From assembly GCA_008923285.1 (NCBI GenBank), contig WBSG01000002.1, positions 124,001-188,000 of the forward strand: a DNA stretch of 64,000 bases, written 5' to 3'. Shown here one piece after another: positions 1-11,141 of this stretch. Under the pieces are notes generated by a model, which was given only the letters and a program-made list of their open reading frames with translations, had not been told where the DNA came from and searched no databases. The stretch comes from Betaproteobacteria bacterium SCN2. Lineage in GTDB: Bacteria; Pseudomonadota; Gammaproteobacteria; Burkholderiales; Thiobacillaceae. Each line of letters begins with the position of its first letter. Position 1 is the stretch's first letter. The position numbers were made by a program, and so were the translations under genes.

Positions 1-676
1 CCTTGGCATAGAAGGGGTTGTCGGATTCCTGGTAGACGAAGCCGTTGACGAGGAAACCGTCGCTCATCGGCCCCTTGAGGCGGTAGTAGGTGTGGCTGTT
101 GGCCTGCCAGGATTCCATGCCCTTGCCGTGCTTGTCCCAGAAGTCCGCCGGCAGTTCGGTGACGCCGGTATAGAGCAGGTCGGTGTCTTCCAGCACCTTG
201 TCGTTGAAATAGTCCTCGGCCGCCAGACCCAGCGCGCGCGCCTTGATGCGCATGTTGATGTCCTTCGACACCAGCACCACCTGACGCTTGGGATTCTTTT
301 TGCTGAGGTGCACGACCACGCCGAGAATCTGGTTGTCCACCTTGCTGGCGGCGAGCGATACCGGCAAGGGGCCGTCGATCGCCTCGGTCTGCAGGAACAG
401 GCGTCCGGTGGCGGCATCGTGGCTTTGCGGACCGAGCGGGATGCCCTCGTCCATGTTGTCCCAGCTGCGCACCAGGTCGTCGAGGAAGCGGCTGGCCTGG
501 CGTGCGTTGCGCGAGACCTCGCTCATGCCCTTCTTGTGCTGGTCGAGTTCTTCCAGGGTGATGATGGGGATCAGCAGGTCGTGCTCCTGGAAGCGGAACA
601 GGCAGGTGGGATCGTGCATCAGCACGTTGGTGTCGAGGACGAAGAGCTTGGTCGCTGCAGGGGGTTTTTTGGCCAT
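1..676 (-). CDS. PhoH-like protein, PIN domain plus ATPase, C-terminal part outside window
   Basis: The gene is read leftwards from an ATG at 676 and runs off the window edge, so only the first ~225 residues are visible. They begin MAKKPPAATKLFVLDTNVL, a PIN-domain start with the first acidic residue in LDTNV, and continue with EELDQHKKG and SKDINMRIKARALG, which are typical of the PIN half of PhoH2-type (YlaK-like) proteins. The PhoH P-loop ATPase half should lie beyond position 1. Such proteins are described as RNA helicase/ribonuclease fusions. The gene follows bcp by 12 bp on the same strand, so the two are probably cotranscribed. The family call is firm for the PIN part; the ATPase part is inferred. 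Confidence 0.85.
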   Translation of the reverse strand, partial: MAKKPPAATKLFVLDTNVLMHDPTCLFRFQEHDLLIPIITLEELDQHKKGMSEVSRNARQASRFLDDLVRSWDNMDEGIPLGPQSHDAATGRLFLQTEAIDGPLPVSLAASKVDNQILGVVVHLSKKNPKRQVVLVSKDINMRIKARALGLAAEDYFNDKVLEDTDLLYTGVTELPADFWDKHGKGMESWQANSHTYYRLKGPMSDGFLVNGFVYQESDNPFYAK

Positions 677-688
677 GAAGGGCTGTGC

Positions 689-1144
689 CTATTTCAGGGT
701 TTTGACAAAATCGAGGACTTCCTGGGCATGGCCGGGCGCCTTGACGCCGCGCCATTCACGGGCGAGCTTGCCCGTGGCGTCGAATACGAAGGTGCTGCGC
801 TCAACGCCGCGCACCTGTTTGCCATACATGTTTTTCAGCTTCATGACGCCGAACAGTTCGCACAGCTTTTCGTCCGGATCGGAAATCAGTTCGAAGGGCA
901 GTTCAAGCTTGGTCTTGAAGTTCTGGTGCGATTTCAGGCTGTCGCGTGAGGCGCCGAGAATGACGGCGCCTGCCCTGGAAAACTTCGCTGCCAGGTCGCG
1001 GAACTCCATGCCCTCGGTGGTGCAGCCGGGCGTGTTGTCCTTGGGATAGAAATAAAGTACTACCGTCTTGCCCTTCAGGGCCGAGAGTCTGAACGGGCCG
1101 CCGGTGGAATCGGCCTCGAAATCCGGGATGTCTGGATACTTCAT
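689..1144 (-). CDS. bcp: Thiol peroxidase of the Bcp/PrxQ family
   Basis: A 151-residue thioredoxin-fold peroxiredoxin that reduces hydrogen peroxide and organic hydroperoxides in the cytoplasm. The peroxidatic cysteine is Cys41 in the motif DNTPGCTTE, preceded by the usual YFYPKD strand. The position five residues later, which carries the resolving cysteine in Escherichia coli Bcp, is methionine (Met46). The only other cysteine is Cys95 in EKLCELFG. The protein is therefore either a 1-Cys enzyme or uses the more distant Cys95. Length and the C-terminal GHAQEVLDFVKTL match the family. It sits just upstream of the PhoH-like gene on the same strand. Confidence 0.95.
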   Translation of the reverse strand: MKYPDIPDFEADSTGGPFRLSALKGKTVVLYFYPKDNTPGCTTEGMEFRDLAAKFSRAGAVILGASRDSLKSHQNFKTKLELPFELISDPDEKLCELFGVMKLKNMYGKQVRGVERSTFVFDATGKLAREWRGVKAPGHAQEVLDFVKTLK

Positions 1145-1453
1145 GTCGTGTGTCAGCCAATACTGCTGTCATTGTGGACCGACAGCGTGCGCCAGGCAAC
1201 AAAAAAAATGCACGCATGCGGCGTCGATGCGGATGGGCGATTTTTGCCCACAGGAGCCGGGCGTGCGTGCGCGAAGCCGTCTGCGGCGCTGGATTCGGGC
1301 GGCGCTATTTTCAGTGATTCGCACAGATGTAAAATCAATGGAATAAATCGGCCGGCTGCCCGGTCTTTATAACAGGGTCGGCTGGATTCAGGTGGTCTGG
1401 GAGGATCCGACAGTTCGACTGCAACGAACATTTTCAAACCGAAGGAGACATAT
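1145..1453. other. Divergent intergenic region between bcp and the DsrE-like lipoprotein gene
   Basis: This 309-bp gap holds the 5' regions of two divergently read genes. On the plus strand TTTTCA at 1308-1313 and TAAAAT at 1330-1335, 16 bp apart, make a plausible sigma-70 promoter, which would give a leader of about 110 bases. A strong ribosome-binding site, AAGGAGA, lies at 1442-1448 just before the ATG at 1454. I see no convincing gene in the gap. Confidence 0.4.
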
Positions 1454-1888
1454 ATGAAATTCGCTGGTCTTATGGGCGCTGCCCTGTTTGCCCTTGCCAC
1501 CCTCACCGGTTGCGCCACCCAGCAACAGGAAGAAGCCTCTTCCAAGGTGGTTTACCATGTCAATGACTCCAGCGTTGCGCGTGCGGCGATGAACAACGTG
1601 CGCAATCACAAGGCGGCCGAACCCGATGCCAAGATCGTGGTGGTGACCCACGGCAAGGGCATCGACTTCCTGCTGAACGACGCCAAGGACGCCAAGGGCG
1701 AGCCCTACACCGCCCAGATCGCCGGACTCAAGGACATGGGCGTCGATTTCCGCGTGTGCGCCAATACCCTCAAGGGCCGCAACCTCGACAATAACGCGGT
1801 GATTCTCGACGCGACTGTCGTGCCGTCCGGCGTGGCCGAAATCGGCAGGCTGCAGGCAAAGGAAGGCTACGTTTACGTGAAGCCCTGA
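1454..1888 (+). CDS. DsrE/DsrF-like predicted lipoprotein
   Basis: A 144-residue protein with an N-terminal signal peptide and a lipobox ending at Cys20 (ATLTGC), so it should be anchored to a membrane on the periplasmic side. The rest resembles the DsrE/F-like fold (COG1416 type): a KVVYHVND strand, an N-NVRNHKAA helix, the KIVVVTHGKGIDFLL strand-turn, a conserved cysteine in FRVCANTL, and the terminal VPSGVAEIGRLQAKEGYVYVKP-like tail common to the group. Members are often found near sulfur metabolism, but nothing nearby supports that role here. The start follows a clear AAGGAGA site. A rho-independent terminator follows directly, so it is probably monocistronic. Confidence 0.8.
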   Translation: MKFAGLMGAALFALATLTGCATQQQEEASSKVVYHVNDSSVARAAMNNVRNHKAAEPDAKIVVVTHGKGIDFLLNDAKDAKGEPYTAQIAGLKDMGVDFRVCANTLKGRNLDNNAVILDATVVPSGVAEIGRLQAKEGYVYVKP

Positions 1889-1907
1889 TCCAGGCTTCGC
1901 CTCCGCT

Positions 1908-1936
1908 GAAGGCCGCTCATGCGGCCTTCTTTTTTT
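1908..1936 (+). terminator. Rho-independent terminator after the DsrE-like gene
   Basis: The stem AAGGCCGC/GCGGCCTT (1909-1916 and 1921-1928) encloses a TCAT loop and is followed by CTTTTTTTT. It lies 20 bases after the stop codon. Confidence 0.9.
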
Positions 1937-1985
1937 GATGCCAGCACTTATATACATGTCCGGGCTTTTAGAAAGAACAAAGCGA

Positions 1986-2060
1986 TGACAGGGAGGTAGG
2001 GGAGGTGCGGGAGGAAATCTTGCTTTGCTTTCCCCCTTTACCTCCCATTCCTCCCTGTTG
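1986..2060. repeat. Intergenic inverted repeat, AGGGAGG family, copy A
   Basis: A purine-rich left arm (1988-2019, starting ACAGGGAGGTAGGGGAGG) faces a pyrimidine-rich right arm (2028-2060, ending ATTCCTCCCTGTTG), giving a long imperfect hairpin. Copies of the same style lie at 8032-8116 and 52555-52628, and a relative at 45941-46099. This copy sits between the convergent lipoprotein and smr genes. It encodes no protein that I recognise. Confidence 0.8.
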
Positions 2061-2106
2061 GATGGGGTTGTGTTTTTATAGGCCTAAAAGTGACAGTGGT
2101 TTGCTG

Positions 2107-2673
2107 CTAGCGCGCGCCGCTTTTCAGCAGCACGATGGCGGCGCCGCTGCCGCCGTCGGCGGGGCGCGCCTGGCAGAAGGCGAGCACGTCCTCGCGCTGC
2201 ATCAGCCAGTGGCGCAGTTTGTGTTTCAGGACGGGCTCGCGGTTTTTCGATCGCAGGCCCTTGCCGTGGACGATGCGCACGCAGCGGATATCGCGGCGTG
2301 CACAGGCCGCCAGGAACTCGGCCAGGGCGAGGCGCGCCCCGTCGGAGCGCAGTCCGTGCAGGTCGAGTTCGGCCCGCACGACCCAGCCGCCGCGTCTGAG
2401 CTTGCGCAGGGCCGCAGCCGGCACGCCGGGGCGGGCAAAGAACAGCTCTTCCCCGCTTTCGATGGAATCGGCACCCCCCTGGTCGAGGATTTCCCATGGG
2501 TCGGACAGCGAATCGACCAGGGCCTGCTGCTCATCCTTCAGACGCTGCAGGGGAACGGGCTTGACGCGGGGGCGGGGTGGGGCCGCCCGGTTGGCGGGCG
2601 GCAGGGCGACGGTGTCCGCCACCCCCTGCCGGAAGAGATGCGCGTCTTCAGGCGGGGCGGCGGGCTTGGCCAA
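2107..2673 (-). CDS. Smr domain protein (Smr/MutS2 C-terminal family)
   Basis: A 188-residue protein whose C-terminal half is an Smr domain. The signature ELDLHGLRSDGA (about residue 102) is followed by the second motif VRIVHGKGLRS and by a final GGSGAAIVLLK strand. Stand-alone Smr proteins of this length (SmrA/YdaL group) are linked to nicking nuclease activity and, in recent work on relatives, to cleavage of mRNA on stalled ribosomes; which applies here is unknown. The N-terminal ~95 residues are Pro/Ala-rich and probably flexible. The only start that fits is a TTG lying immediately after the trxB stop, in the same frame, so translation is probably coupled to trxB. Confidence 0.85.
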   Translation of the reverse strand: MAKPAAPPEDAHLFRQGVADTVALPPANRAAPPRPRVKPVPLQRLKDEQQALVDSLSDPWEILDQGGADSIESGEELFFARPGVPAAALRKLRRGGWVVRAELDLHGLRSDGARLALAEFLAACARRDIRCVRIVHGKGLRSKNREPVLKHKLRHWLMQREDVLAFCQARPADGGSGAAIVLLKSGAR

Positions 2674-3675
<1,002 letters not shown>

Positions 3676-3743
3676 CTACCAAGTTCGGGGACAGGCCCCG
3701 ACACAGCCTTATATAATGGCGCATTCGCATGATTAAAAGAGCC

Positions 3744-6032
3744 ATGTCACAGGCCAGACGCCAAACCCGCACCAGATCAGCCGAACCGTTGCCGCCGCGC
3801 ATGCTGAAGCTGCTGCGTGAAGCCCGCGCCATCGCCGTGCTGGCCGCGGCACTGTTCCTTGCCGCCATGCTGGCGACGCACAGCATGAATGATGGCGGCT
3901 TCTTTACCACTGGTGTCGAAGGGATGCCGCCGGACAATCTCGCCGGCAGTCTCGGCGCCTGGGTTTCCGATCTGCTGCTGGGCTTGCTGGGCTACTCTGC
4001 CTGGTGGCTGGTGGCGCTGGCGGCGGGCTATGCAGTCTGGGTGTTTCGCCATCTCGACGAGGAGCCCCTGGCCAATCGTCGCCAGCTGTGGCTGGCGCTC
4101 GGGGGGTTCGCGCTGCTGTTGCTGTGCTCCAGCGGGGTCGAGTACCTGCGCCTGTGGTCGCTGCAGGCGTTGCCGCACGGCGCCGGCGGTATTCTCGGCC
4201 AGGGTATCGGCGGGCTGTTCCGTTCGTTGATCGGCTTTACCGGCGGCACGCTGCTGCTGCTGATCGGCATGGGCATCGGCTTCAGCCTGTATTCGGGCAT
4301 GTCCTGGCTACGCATCGTCGAAACCGCCGGCGCGTGGCTGGAGCGCGCCTGGTGGGCCGGCATCGGCTACATCCAGCGCAAGCGTGACGAGAAGATCGGC
4401 CAGGCCGCGCTGCAAAAGCGTGAGGAAGCCGTGGCCGAGGAGAAGAAGAAGCTCGAAATCGCCAAGCCCATCCGCATCGAGCCCGTGGTCACCGAAGTGC
4501 CCAAGTCGCCGCGCATCGAGCAGGAAAAGCAGACCCCGCTGTTCCGCGAACTGCCGGATTCGCCGCTGCCGCCGCTGCATCTGCTGGACGAAGCCACCGA
4601 GACGGCCGAACCGGTGGGCAAGGAAGCGCTGGAATACACCTCGCTGATGATCGAGCGCAAGCTCAAGGAATTCGGCGTGGAAGTGAAAGTGGTGTCGGCC
4701 TCGCCCGGCCCGGTCATCACGCGCTACGAAATCGAGCCGGCGGTGGGGGTCAAGGGCAGCCAGATCGTCAATCTCGCGAAAGACCTCGCGCGCACCATCT
4801 CGGTCGTGAGCATCCGCGTGGTCGAGGCCATTCCCGGCAAGCACACCATGGGCCTGGAAATTCCCAATCCCACGCGCCAGACCGTGCATCTCTCGGAAAT
4901 TCTCGGTTCCAAGATCTACCATGACATGGGCAGCGCCCTGACCGTGGCGCTGGGCAAGGACATCGCCGGCAATCCGATGGTGGCCGATCTCGCCAGGATG
5001 CCGCACCTGCTGGTGGCCGGCACCACCGGCTCGGGCAAGTCGGTGGGCATCAACGCCATGATCCTGTCGCTGATCTACAAATCCGGCCCGGATGCGGTGC
5101 GCCTCATCATGGTCGACCCCAAGATGCTGGAATTGTCGGTGTACGAAGGCATCCCGCACCTGCTGGCGCCGGTGGTCACCGACATGCGTCAGGCGGCTTC
5201 CGCGCTGCACTGGTGCGTGGGCGAGATGGATCGCCGCTACAAACTGATGTCGGCCGTGGGCGTGCGCAATCTCGCCGGCTACAACCAGAAAGTGCGCGAT
5301 GCCAGGAAGGCCGGCAAGCCGCTCACCCATCCCTTCAGCCTCACCCCCGACAATCCCGAGCCGCTGGAGCCGATGCCGCACATCGTGGTGGTGATCGACG
5401 AACTCGCCGATCTCATGATGGTGGTGGGCAAGAAGGTCGAGGAACTGATCGCGCGCCTGGCGCAGAAGGCGCGCGCCGCCGGCATCCATCTCATTCTTGC
5501 CACCCAGCGACCGTCGGTGGACGTCATCACCGGCCTCATCAAGGCCAACATTCCCACGCGCATCGCCTTCCAGGTCTCGTCCAAGATCGATTCGCGCACG
5601 ATTCTGGACCAGATGGGCGCCGAGGCATTGCTGGGCCAGGGCGACATGCTCTACCTGCCGCCCGGGGTGGGGCTGCCCAACCGCGTGCATGGCGCCTTCG
5701 TCTCCGATGGCGAAGTGCACCGCGTGGTGGACTATCTGAAGGCGCTGGGCGAGCCGGAGTATATCGAGGGCATCCTCGAAAGCCCTGAAGAGTCCGGGGA
5801 GGGCATGGAAGGCGAGGGCGGGGCGGATGCCGAATCCGACCCGCTCTACGACCAGGCCGTCGGCATCGTGCTGAAAACCCGCCGTGCCTCGATCTCGGCC
5901 GTGCAGCGCCACCTGCGCATCGGCTACAACCGCGCCGCACGCATGATCGAAGCCATGGAGAAGGCTGGCCTGGTCTCGCCCATGCAGCCGAACGGCAACC
6001 GCGAAGTCATCGCGCCCAAGCCGGAGAACTGA
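3744..6032 (+). CDS. ftsK: DNA translocase FtsK
   Basis: A 762-residue inner-membrane DNA pump that clears chromosome ends through the septum and activates XerCD at dif. The N-terminal ~190 residues hold about four hydrophobic segments (for example [17 protein letters not shown] and [16 protein letters not shown]). A short charged linker follows, then the RecA-like motor with Walker A GTTGSGKS at about residue 427 and Walker [14 protein letters not shown], and a C-terminal winged-helix gamma domain ([19 protein letters not shown]) that reads KOPS sites. The linker is much shorter than in Escherichia coli FtsK (1329 aa), which is usual for betaproteobacteria. Starts at 3729 (MIKRAMSQ) or 3744 (MSQARR) are both possible; AAAAGAG precedes the latter. 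lolA follows. Confidence 0.96.
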   Translation: MSQARRQTRTRSAEPLPPRMLKLLREARAIAVLAAALFLAAMLATHSMNDGGFFTTGVEGMPPDNLAGSLGAWVSDLLLGLLGYSAWWLVALAAGYAVWVFRHLDEEPLANRRQLWLALGGFALLLLCSSGVEYLRLWSLQALPHGAGGILGQGIGGLFRSLIGFTGGTLLLLIGMGIGFSLYSGMSWLRIVETAGAWLERAWWAGIGYIQRKRDEKIGQAALQKREEAVAEEKKKLEIAKPIRIEPVVTEVPKSPRIEQEKQTPLFRELPDSPLPPLHLLDEATETAEPVGKEALEYTSLMIERKLKEFGVEVKVVSASPGPVITRYEIEPAVGVKGSQIVNLAKDLARTISVVSIRVVEAIPGKHTMGLEIPNPTRQTVHLSEILGSKIYHDMGSALTVALGKDIAGNPMVADLARMPHLLVAGTTGSGKSVGINAMILSLIYKSGPDAVRLIMVDPKMLELSVYEGIPHLLAPVVTDMRQAASALHWCVGEMDRRYKLMSAVGVRNLAGYNQKVRDARKAGKPLTHPFSLTPDNPEPLEPMPHIVVVIDELADLMMVVGKKVEELIARLAQKARAAGIHLILATQRPSVDVITGLIKANIPTRIAFQVSSKIDSRTILDQMGAEALLGQGDMLYLPPGVGLPNRVHGAFVSDGEVHRVVDYLKALGEPEYIEGILESPEESGEGMEGEGGADAESDPLYDQAVGIVLKTRRASISAVQRHLRIGYNRAARMIEAMEKAGLVSPMQPNGNREVIAPKPEN

Positions 6033-6088
6033 GGAACCCCGCCGCCGTTCGCGAGCCAAAGGGGAATCACCACACCCGCTCAATCATC

Positions 6089-6700
6089 ATGAAAATCCGA
6101 CATTTCGTGCTTTCCCTGCTGCTGCTTTCACCCGCGGCCCTGGCCGGCGGCGTGGACGCGCTCAAGGCCTTCATCGGCGACACAAAAACCGCCAGGGCGA
6201 GCTTTTCGCAGAGCGTGCTCGACCAGAACGGCAAGCTGCGCCAGAAATCCGAAGGCACGCTGTCCTTCTCGCGACCGGGCAAGTTCCGTTGGGTCTACCA
6301 GAAACCTTACGAGCAGGTGATCGTCGGCGACGGCAGCAGGCTGTGGATCTACGATGCCGACCTCGAACAGGTCACGGTCAGGAAGCTGGGCGATGCGCTC
6401 GGCTCCAGCCCGGCCGCGCTTCTGGCCGGCAGCAACGAGATCGAGAAATACTTCACCCTCAAGGACGCCGGCAGCAGAGAAGGCCTGCAATGGCTGGAAG
6501 CGCGCCCGAAGGACAAGGAGAGCACGTTCGAGGCGGTGCACATGGGCTTTGCCGGCAACACCCTGGCGGCGATGGAACTCAGGGACACCTTCGGTCAGAC
6601 CACGCTGCTGAAGTTTTCCGGCATGGTGAAGAACCCGGCGGTGAACGCCGGCGAGTTCAGGTTCACGCCGCCCAAAAATGCGGATGTGATTACGGATTAA
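6089..6700 (+). CDS. lolA: Outer-membrane lipoprotein carrier protein
   Basis: A 203-residue periplasmic chaperone that takes lipoproteins from LolCDE to LolB. A signal peptide (MKIRHFVLSLLLLSPAALAG) is followed by the family pattern: FIGDTKTARASFSQ, the GTLSFSRPGKFRWVYQKPYE strand pair, and VGDGSRLWIYDADLEQVTV. The C-terminal segment FTPPKNADVITD matches LolA ends. It lies between ftsK and rarA, the common proteobacterial order ftsK-lolA-rarA-serS, with only two bases before the rarA start, so it is part of that operon. Confidence 0.95.
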   Translation: MKIRHFVLSLLLLSPAALAGGVDALKAFIGDTKTARASFSQSVLDQNGKLRQKSEGTLSFSRPGKFRWVYQKPYEQVIVGDGSRLWIYDADLEQVTVRKLGDALGSSPAALLAGSNEIEKYFTLKDAGSREGLQWLEARPKDKESTFEAVHMGFAGNTLAAMELRDTFGQTTLLKFSGMVKNPAVNAGEFRFTPPKNADVITD

Positions 6701-6702
6701 AC

Positions 6703-8010
6703 GTGTCCGACCTGTTTGACACCGACCCCGTCTACCAGCCGCTGGCCGACCGCCTGCGGCCACAGACGCTGGACGAGGTGGTGGGGCAGGGGCATCTCAT
6801 CGGCCCCGGCAAGCCGCTGCGCGTGGCCTACGAGTCGGGCAAGCTGCATTCCTTCATCCTGTGGGGGCCGCCCGGCGTGGGCAAGACCACGCTGGCACGG
6901 CTGATGGCCGACGCCATGGCGGCGGATTTCATTCCGCTTTCCGCCGTGCTCTCTGGCGTCAAGGACATCCGTGAGGCGGTGGTGCGCGCCGAGGCCAACC
7001 GCAGCATCGGCCGCCACACCATCCTGTTCGTCGACGAAATCCACCGCTTCAACAAGGCGCAGCAGGACGCACTGTTGCCGCATGTGGAGTCGGGCCTGGT
7101 GACCTTCATCGGCGCCACCACCGAGAACCCATCGTTCGAAGTCGTGGGTGCGCTGCTGTCGCGCGCCCAGGTCTACGTGCTGAAGCCACTCACGGCGGAA
7201 GACCTGCAGGCCCTGTTCAGGCGCGTGCAGGCTGCCATGCCCGATCTCGCGTTCGAGGACGGTGTGGTGGACAAGGTCGTCGAATACGCCGACGGCGATG
7301 CACGACGTTTCCTCAATGATCTCGAACAGCTGGCCGAGGCCGCGCGCTCGGAGAAGTCGGGCGTCACCCTGGAGCTGACCTCCAATGTGCTGGTGCGCGG
7401 CACGCGCCGCTTCGACAAGGGCGGCGAGTCCTTCTACGATCAGATTTCCGCGCTGCACAAGAGCGTGCGCGGCTCCAACCCCGATGCGTCGCTGTACTGG
7501 ATGGTAAGGATGCTGGACGGCGGCTGCGATCCGCTTTACCTGGCGCGGCGCGTGATCCGCATGGCCAGCGAGGACATCGGCCTGGCCGACCCGCGGGCGC
7601 TGAGATTGGCGCTGGATGCGGCCGAAACCTTCGAACGCCTGGGTAGCCCAGAAGGCGAACTGGCCATCGCCGAAGCGGTGCTGTACATGGCCTGCGCGCC
7701 CAAGAGCAACGCGGTGTACGTGGCTTACAATAACGCCCGGCGCTTCGTTGCCGAGGACGGCTCGCGCGAAGTGCCGGCCCACCTGCGCAACGCGCCGACG
7801 AAACTGATGAAGGAACTCGGCTACGGCCGCGCCTACCGCTACGCGCACGACGAGCCGGACGCCTACGCGGCGGGCGAGACCTACCTGCCCGAAGACATGC
7901 CCGAGCCGAACTGGTATCAGCCGACGCCGAGGGGGCTGGAAGGCAAGATCGCCGAACGGCTGGCGTATCTGCGTAGCCTGGACAGGCAGGCAAGAAAAAA
8001 GACCAAGTAG
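6703..8010 (+). CDS. rarA: Replication-associated recombination AAA+ ATPase RarA (MgsA)
   Basis: A 435-residue clamp-loader-like AAA+ protein acting at stalled replication forks. Walker A is [12 protein letters not shown], Walker B is [15 protein letters not shown], sensor 1 lies in [13 protein letters not shown], and the C-terminal tetramerisation domain includes ALYKSVRG-like [15 protein letters not shown] and a [16 protein letters not shown] motif. The start is a GTG at 6703 ([13 protein letters not shown]), two bases after the lolA stop. The open frame extends further upstream inside lolA, but that stretch is lolA in another frame. The gene ends just before repeat copy B. Confidence 0.95.
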   Translation: MSDLFDTDPVYQPLADRLRPQTLDEVVGQGHLIGPGKPLRVAYESGKLHSFILWGPPGVGKTTLARLMADAMAADFIPLSAVLSGVKDIREAVVRAEANRSIGRHTILFVDEIHRFNKAQQDALLPHVESGLVTFIGATTENPSFEVVGALLSRAQVYVLKPLTAEDLQALFRRVQAAMPDLAFEDGVVDKVVEYADGDARRFLNDLEQLAEAARSEKSGVTLELTSNVLVRGTRRFDKGGESFYDQISALHKSVRGSNPDASLYWMVRMLDGGCDPLYLARRVIRMASEDIGLADPRALRLALDAAETFERLGSPEGELAIAEAVLYMACAPKSNAVYVAYNNARRFVAEDGSREVPAHLRNAPTKLMKELGYGRAYRYAHDEPDAYAAGETYLPEDMPEPNWYQPTPRGLEGKIAERLAYLRSLDRQARKKTK

Positions 8011-8031
8011 GGAACGCAGAGGAAAAGCGAT

Positions 8032-8116
8032 AAACAGGGAGGTAAGAGAGGCAAGGGAGGAAAAAGATGTGCTTGCCTTCCTCACTTTACCTCTTACCTC
8101 CCGTTCCTTCCTGTTG
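8032..8116. repeat. Intergenic inverted repeat, AGGGAGG family, copy B
   Basis: The left arm (8033-8064, AACAGGGAGGTAAGAGAGG and on) pairs with the right arm (8077-8116, ending CCCGTTCCTTCCTGTTG). The flank AGAGGAAAAGCGATAAACAG resembles the flanks of copies A and C, so the repeated unit is a little larger than the hairpin. It lies between rarA and serS, both on the plus strand. Confidence 0.8.
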
Positions 8117-8133
8117 AAGGTTTTAAATTTTAG

Positions 8134-9420
<1,287 letters not shown>

Positions 9421-9440
9421 GTTTTTTCCGAACCGGATCG

Positions 9441-9487
9441 CCGCAGGCTTGCGGCCCTCGCGATGACGGTTGGGCGTCATCGCGAGG
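9441..9487. terminator. Two hairpins between convergent serS and mltF
   Basis: A small stem (CCGCA/TGCGG at 9441-9454) is followed by a perfect 13-bp stem CCTCGCGATGACG/CGTCATCGCGAGG (9456-9468 and 9475-9487) with a GTTGGG loop. There is no U-run on either strand, so it may be a REP-like palindrome rather than a classical terminator. Confidence 0.5.
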
Positions 9488-9511
9488 CGCGTATCCAGCC
9501 TTTTGTTTGCA

Positions 9512-10900
9512 TCAGTTGAGCGCCAGCTTTTCGCGGCCAGCCTGGCCCATGAGCAGCGGCTTGTGCTCGGGCTCCAGCCTGAGCAGGATGTCGTAGTAGT
9601 TGCGGATGCTCTCGACGAAGATCACCGCCTCGCCGCCGCGCGCATAGCCGTACTTGGTCACCTTTTCGTAACCGCCACGCGCGAGCAACGGCAGGGTCTG
9701 TTTCACGTCCGCCCAGCTGTCCGGATCCATGCCCTTGGACTGGGCAATGCGGCGCGCGTCTTCGAGGTGGCCGATGCCCTGATTGTAGGCGGCCAGCGCC
9801 AGCCAGGTGCGGTCGGGCTCGGCGATCCGGTCGGGCAGTGTGTCCTTCAAAAGCACCAGGTATTTCGAGCCACCGAGGATGCTTTGCCGCGCGTCGAGGC
9901 GGTCAGTCACGCCCATGCGGTCGGCCGTGTCGCCGGTCAGCATCATCAACCCGCGCACACCGGTGGGGGAAGTGGCGTAGGGATCCCATTTCGACTCCTG
10001 GTAGCCGATGGCGGCCAGCAGGCGCCAGTCCAGCGCAGTCTGCTCCTGGGCTGTATGGAACAGGCTGCGGTAGCGTGGCAAAATGCTCAGCCTGCGCATC
10101 AGGATGCCTTCGGCATGGGCGGGCTCGAGGCGCTTTACATGGCCGTAATGACGCTCGTAGATTTGCCGCAGGGTACCGTCGCGGCGCGCCTCGATGAAGA
10201 AGCGGTTGAGTTTGGCCAGCAGCGATTTGCGGATGTCGTGCGGCAGGGCCCAGACCACCGGCTCCTGTCGAGACAGTTCGTAGGCGATGCGCAGGGCCGG
10301 GTACTGGTTGCGTGCGAGGTCGAAATCCTGCTCGTTCACCACCACCGCGTCGAATTCGTTTTCGTCCAGCTTGGCCAGCAGGCCTTCGGGAAAGATGTCC
10401 TCGAGCACGGTCCACTTCAGCTTGGGGTACTTGCGGCGAGCGGAATCGAGCAGGGATATGTGGCCGGCGCCCAGGGCCACGCCGATTTTGAGCCTGGCAA
10501 GGTCTGCCAGATTGCGAATCTTCGGCACGGGATAGCGGGTGACCACCACCACCCGCGTTTCGAACAGCATCGGGCCGGGCAGCAACTGCAGCTCATCGAC
10601 CGAGGCGGCGATCAGGTTGGCCGCGACGAGGTGGCTCTCCTGATTGCGCAGGCTGGCGAATGGTGCGGAATAGGATTGCGTTTCCTGCCACTTCACTGTC
10701 CAGTCGTGCTTCGCGGCGAAAGCCTGCACCACATCATAGGTATAACCCGCAGGCTTGCCTTCGGGATCGAGGTAGAAGGTGGCGGGACCATATGGGACGG
10801 AGACCACCAGTTCTTTGCTGGTGTCGGGATCGGGCACTGGGCGGCTGCATCCTTGCAGGATCATCAGGACCAGCCAGCCCAAACACAAGGCGCGGATCAT
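9512..10900 (-). CDS. mltF: Membrane-bound lytic murein transglycosylase F-like lipoprotein
   Basis: A 462-residue cell-wall enzyme that cleaves glycan strands to 1,6-anhydro-muramyl ends. A lipobox (MILQGC, Cys18) predicts outer-membrane anchoring. Residues ~25-255 are a periplasmic binding-protein-like module (ELVVSVPYGPATFYLDPEG, VDELQLLPGPMLFETR), the regulatory part of MltF. The C-terminal SLT domain begins near residue 290 with RLLAAIGYQESKWDP, where the glutamate of QES is the catalytic acid, and has the usual TSPTGVRGLMMLT and LALAAYNQGIGHL motifs. It is slightly shorter than Escherichia coli MltF (518 aa). It converges with serS. Confidence 0.92.
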   Translation of the reverse strand: MIRALCLGWLVLMILQGCSRPVPDPDTSKELVVSVPYGPATFYLDPEGKPAGYTYDVVQAFAAKHDWTVKWQETQSYSAPFASLRNQESHLVAANLIAASVDELQLLPGPMLFETRVVVVTRYPVPKIRNLADLARLKIGVALGAGHISLLDSARRKYPKLKWTVLEDIFPEGLLAKLDENEFDAVVVNEQDFDLARNQYPALRIAYELSRQEPVVWALPHDIRKSLLAKLNRFFIEARRDGTLRQIYERHYGHVKRLEPAHAEGILMRRLSILPRYRSLFHTAQEQTALDWRLLAAIGYQESKWDPYATSPTGVRGLMMLTGDTADRMGVTDRLDARQSILGGSKYLVLLKDTLPDRIAEPDRTWLALAAYNQGIGHLEDARRIAQSKGMDPDSWADVKQTLPLLARGGYEKVTKYGYARGGEAVIFVESIRNYYDILLRLEPEHKPLLMGQAGREKLALN

Positions 10901-10937
10901 TGTGAAAGTCTAGCATGCCAGAACTGCCAAATTTGGG

Positions 10938-10966
10938 TTGGGCGGTCGGGCAAGTCCATGTAAAAT
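10938..10966 (+). promoter_or_regulatory. Predicted sigma-70 promoter of tRNA-Ser
   Basis: TTGGGC at 10938-10943 and TAAAAT at 10961-10966 are 17 bp apart and about 49 bp upstream of the mature tRNA 5' end. Confidence 0.6.
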
Positions 10967-11014
10967 CCCGCCTTCACCGTTCCGTAGCCACGGCAAACTC
11001 AGGTGAAACCACGC

Positions 11015-11106
11015 GGAGAGGTGGCAGAGTGGTTGAATGCACCGGATTCGAAATCCGGCATACAGGTTCTCCTGTATCGGGGGTTCGAATCCCCCCCTCT
11101 CCGCCA
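11015..11106 (+). tRNA. tRNA-Ser (anticodon CGA)
   Basis: A class II tRNA of 92 bases including an encoded CCA. The acceptor arm GGAGAGG pairs with CCTCTCC. The anticodon stem CCGGA/TCCGG carries the loop TTCGAAA with anticodon CGA. A long variable arm (CATACAGGTTCTCCTGTATCG) and a T arm GGGGGTTCGAATCCCCC are present. It reads UCG codons. A terminator follows at once. Confidence 0.97.
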
Positions 11107-11141
11107 AATTAAAAAGGCCCCAGCGGGGCTTTTTTAATTTG
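11107..11141 (+). terminator. Terminator of tRNA-Ser
   Basis: Stem AAAAAGGCCCC with GGGGCTTTTTT around an AGC loop, ending in a T-run. The symmetrical flanks AAATT and AATTT lengthen the stem. Confidence 0.9.

Noticed and set aside
3688-3706. CGGGGACAGGCCCCG palindrome upstream of ftsK
   Set aside because: It resembles fragments often found near transposases, but it is a single short copy without further support.
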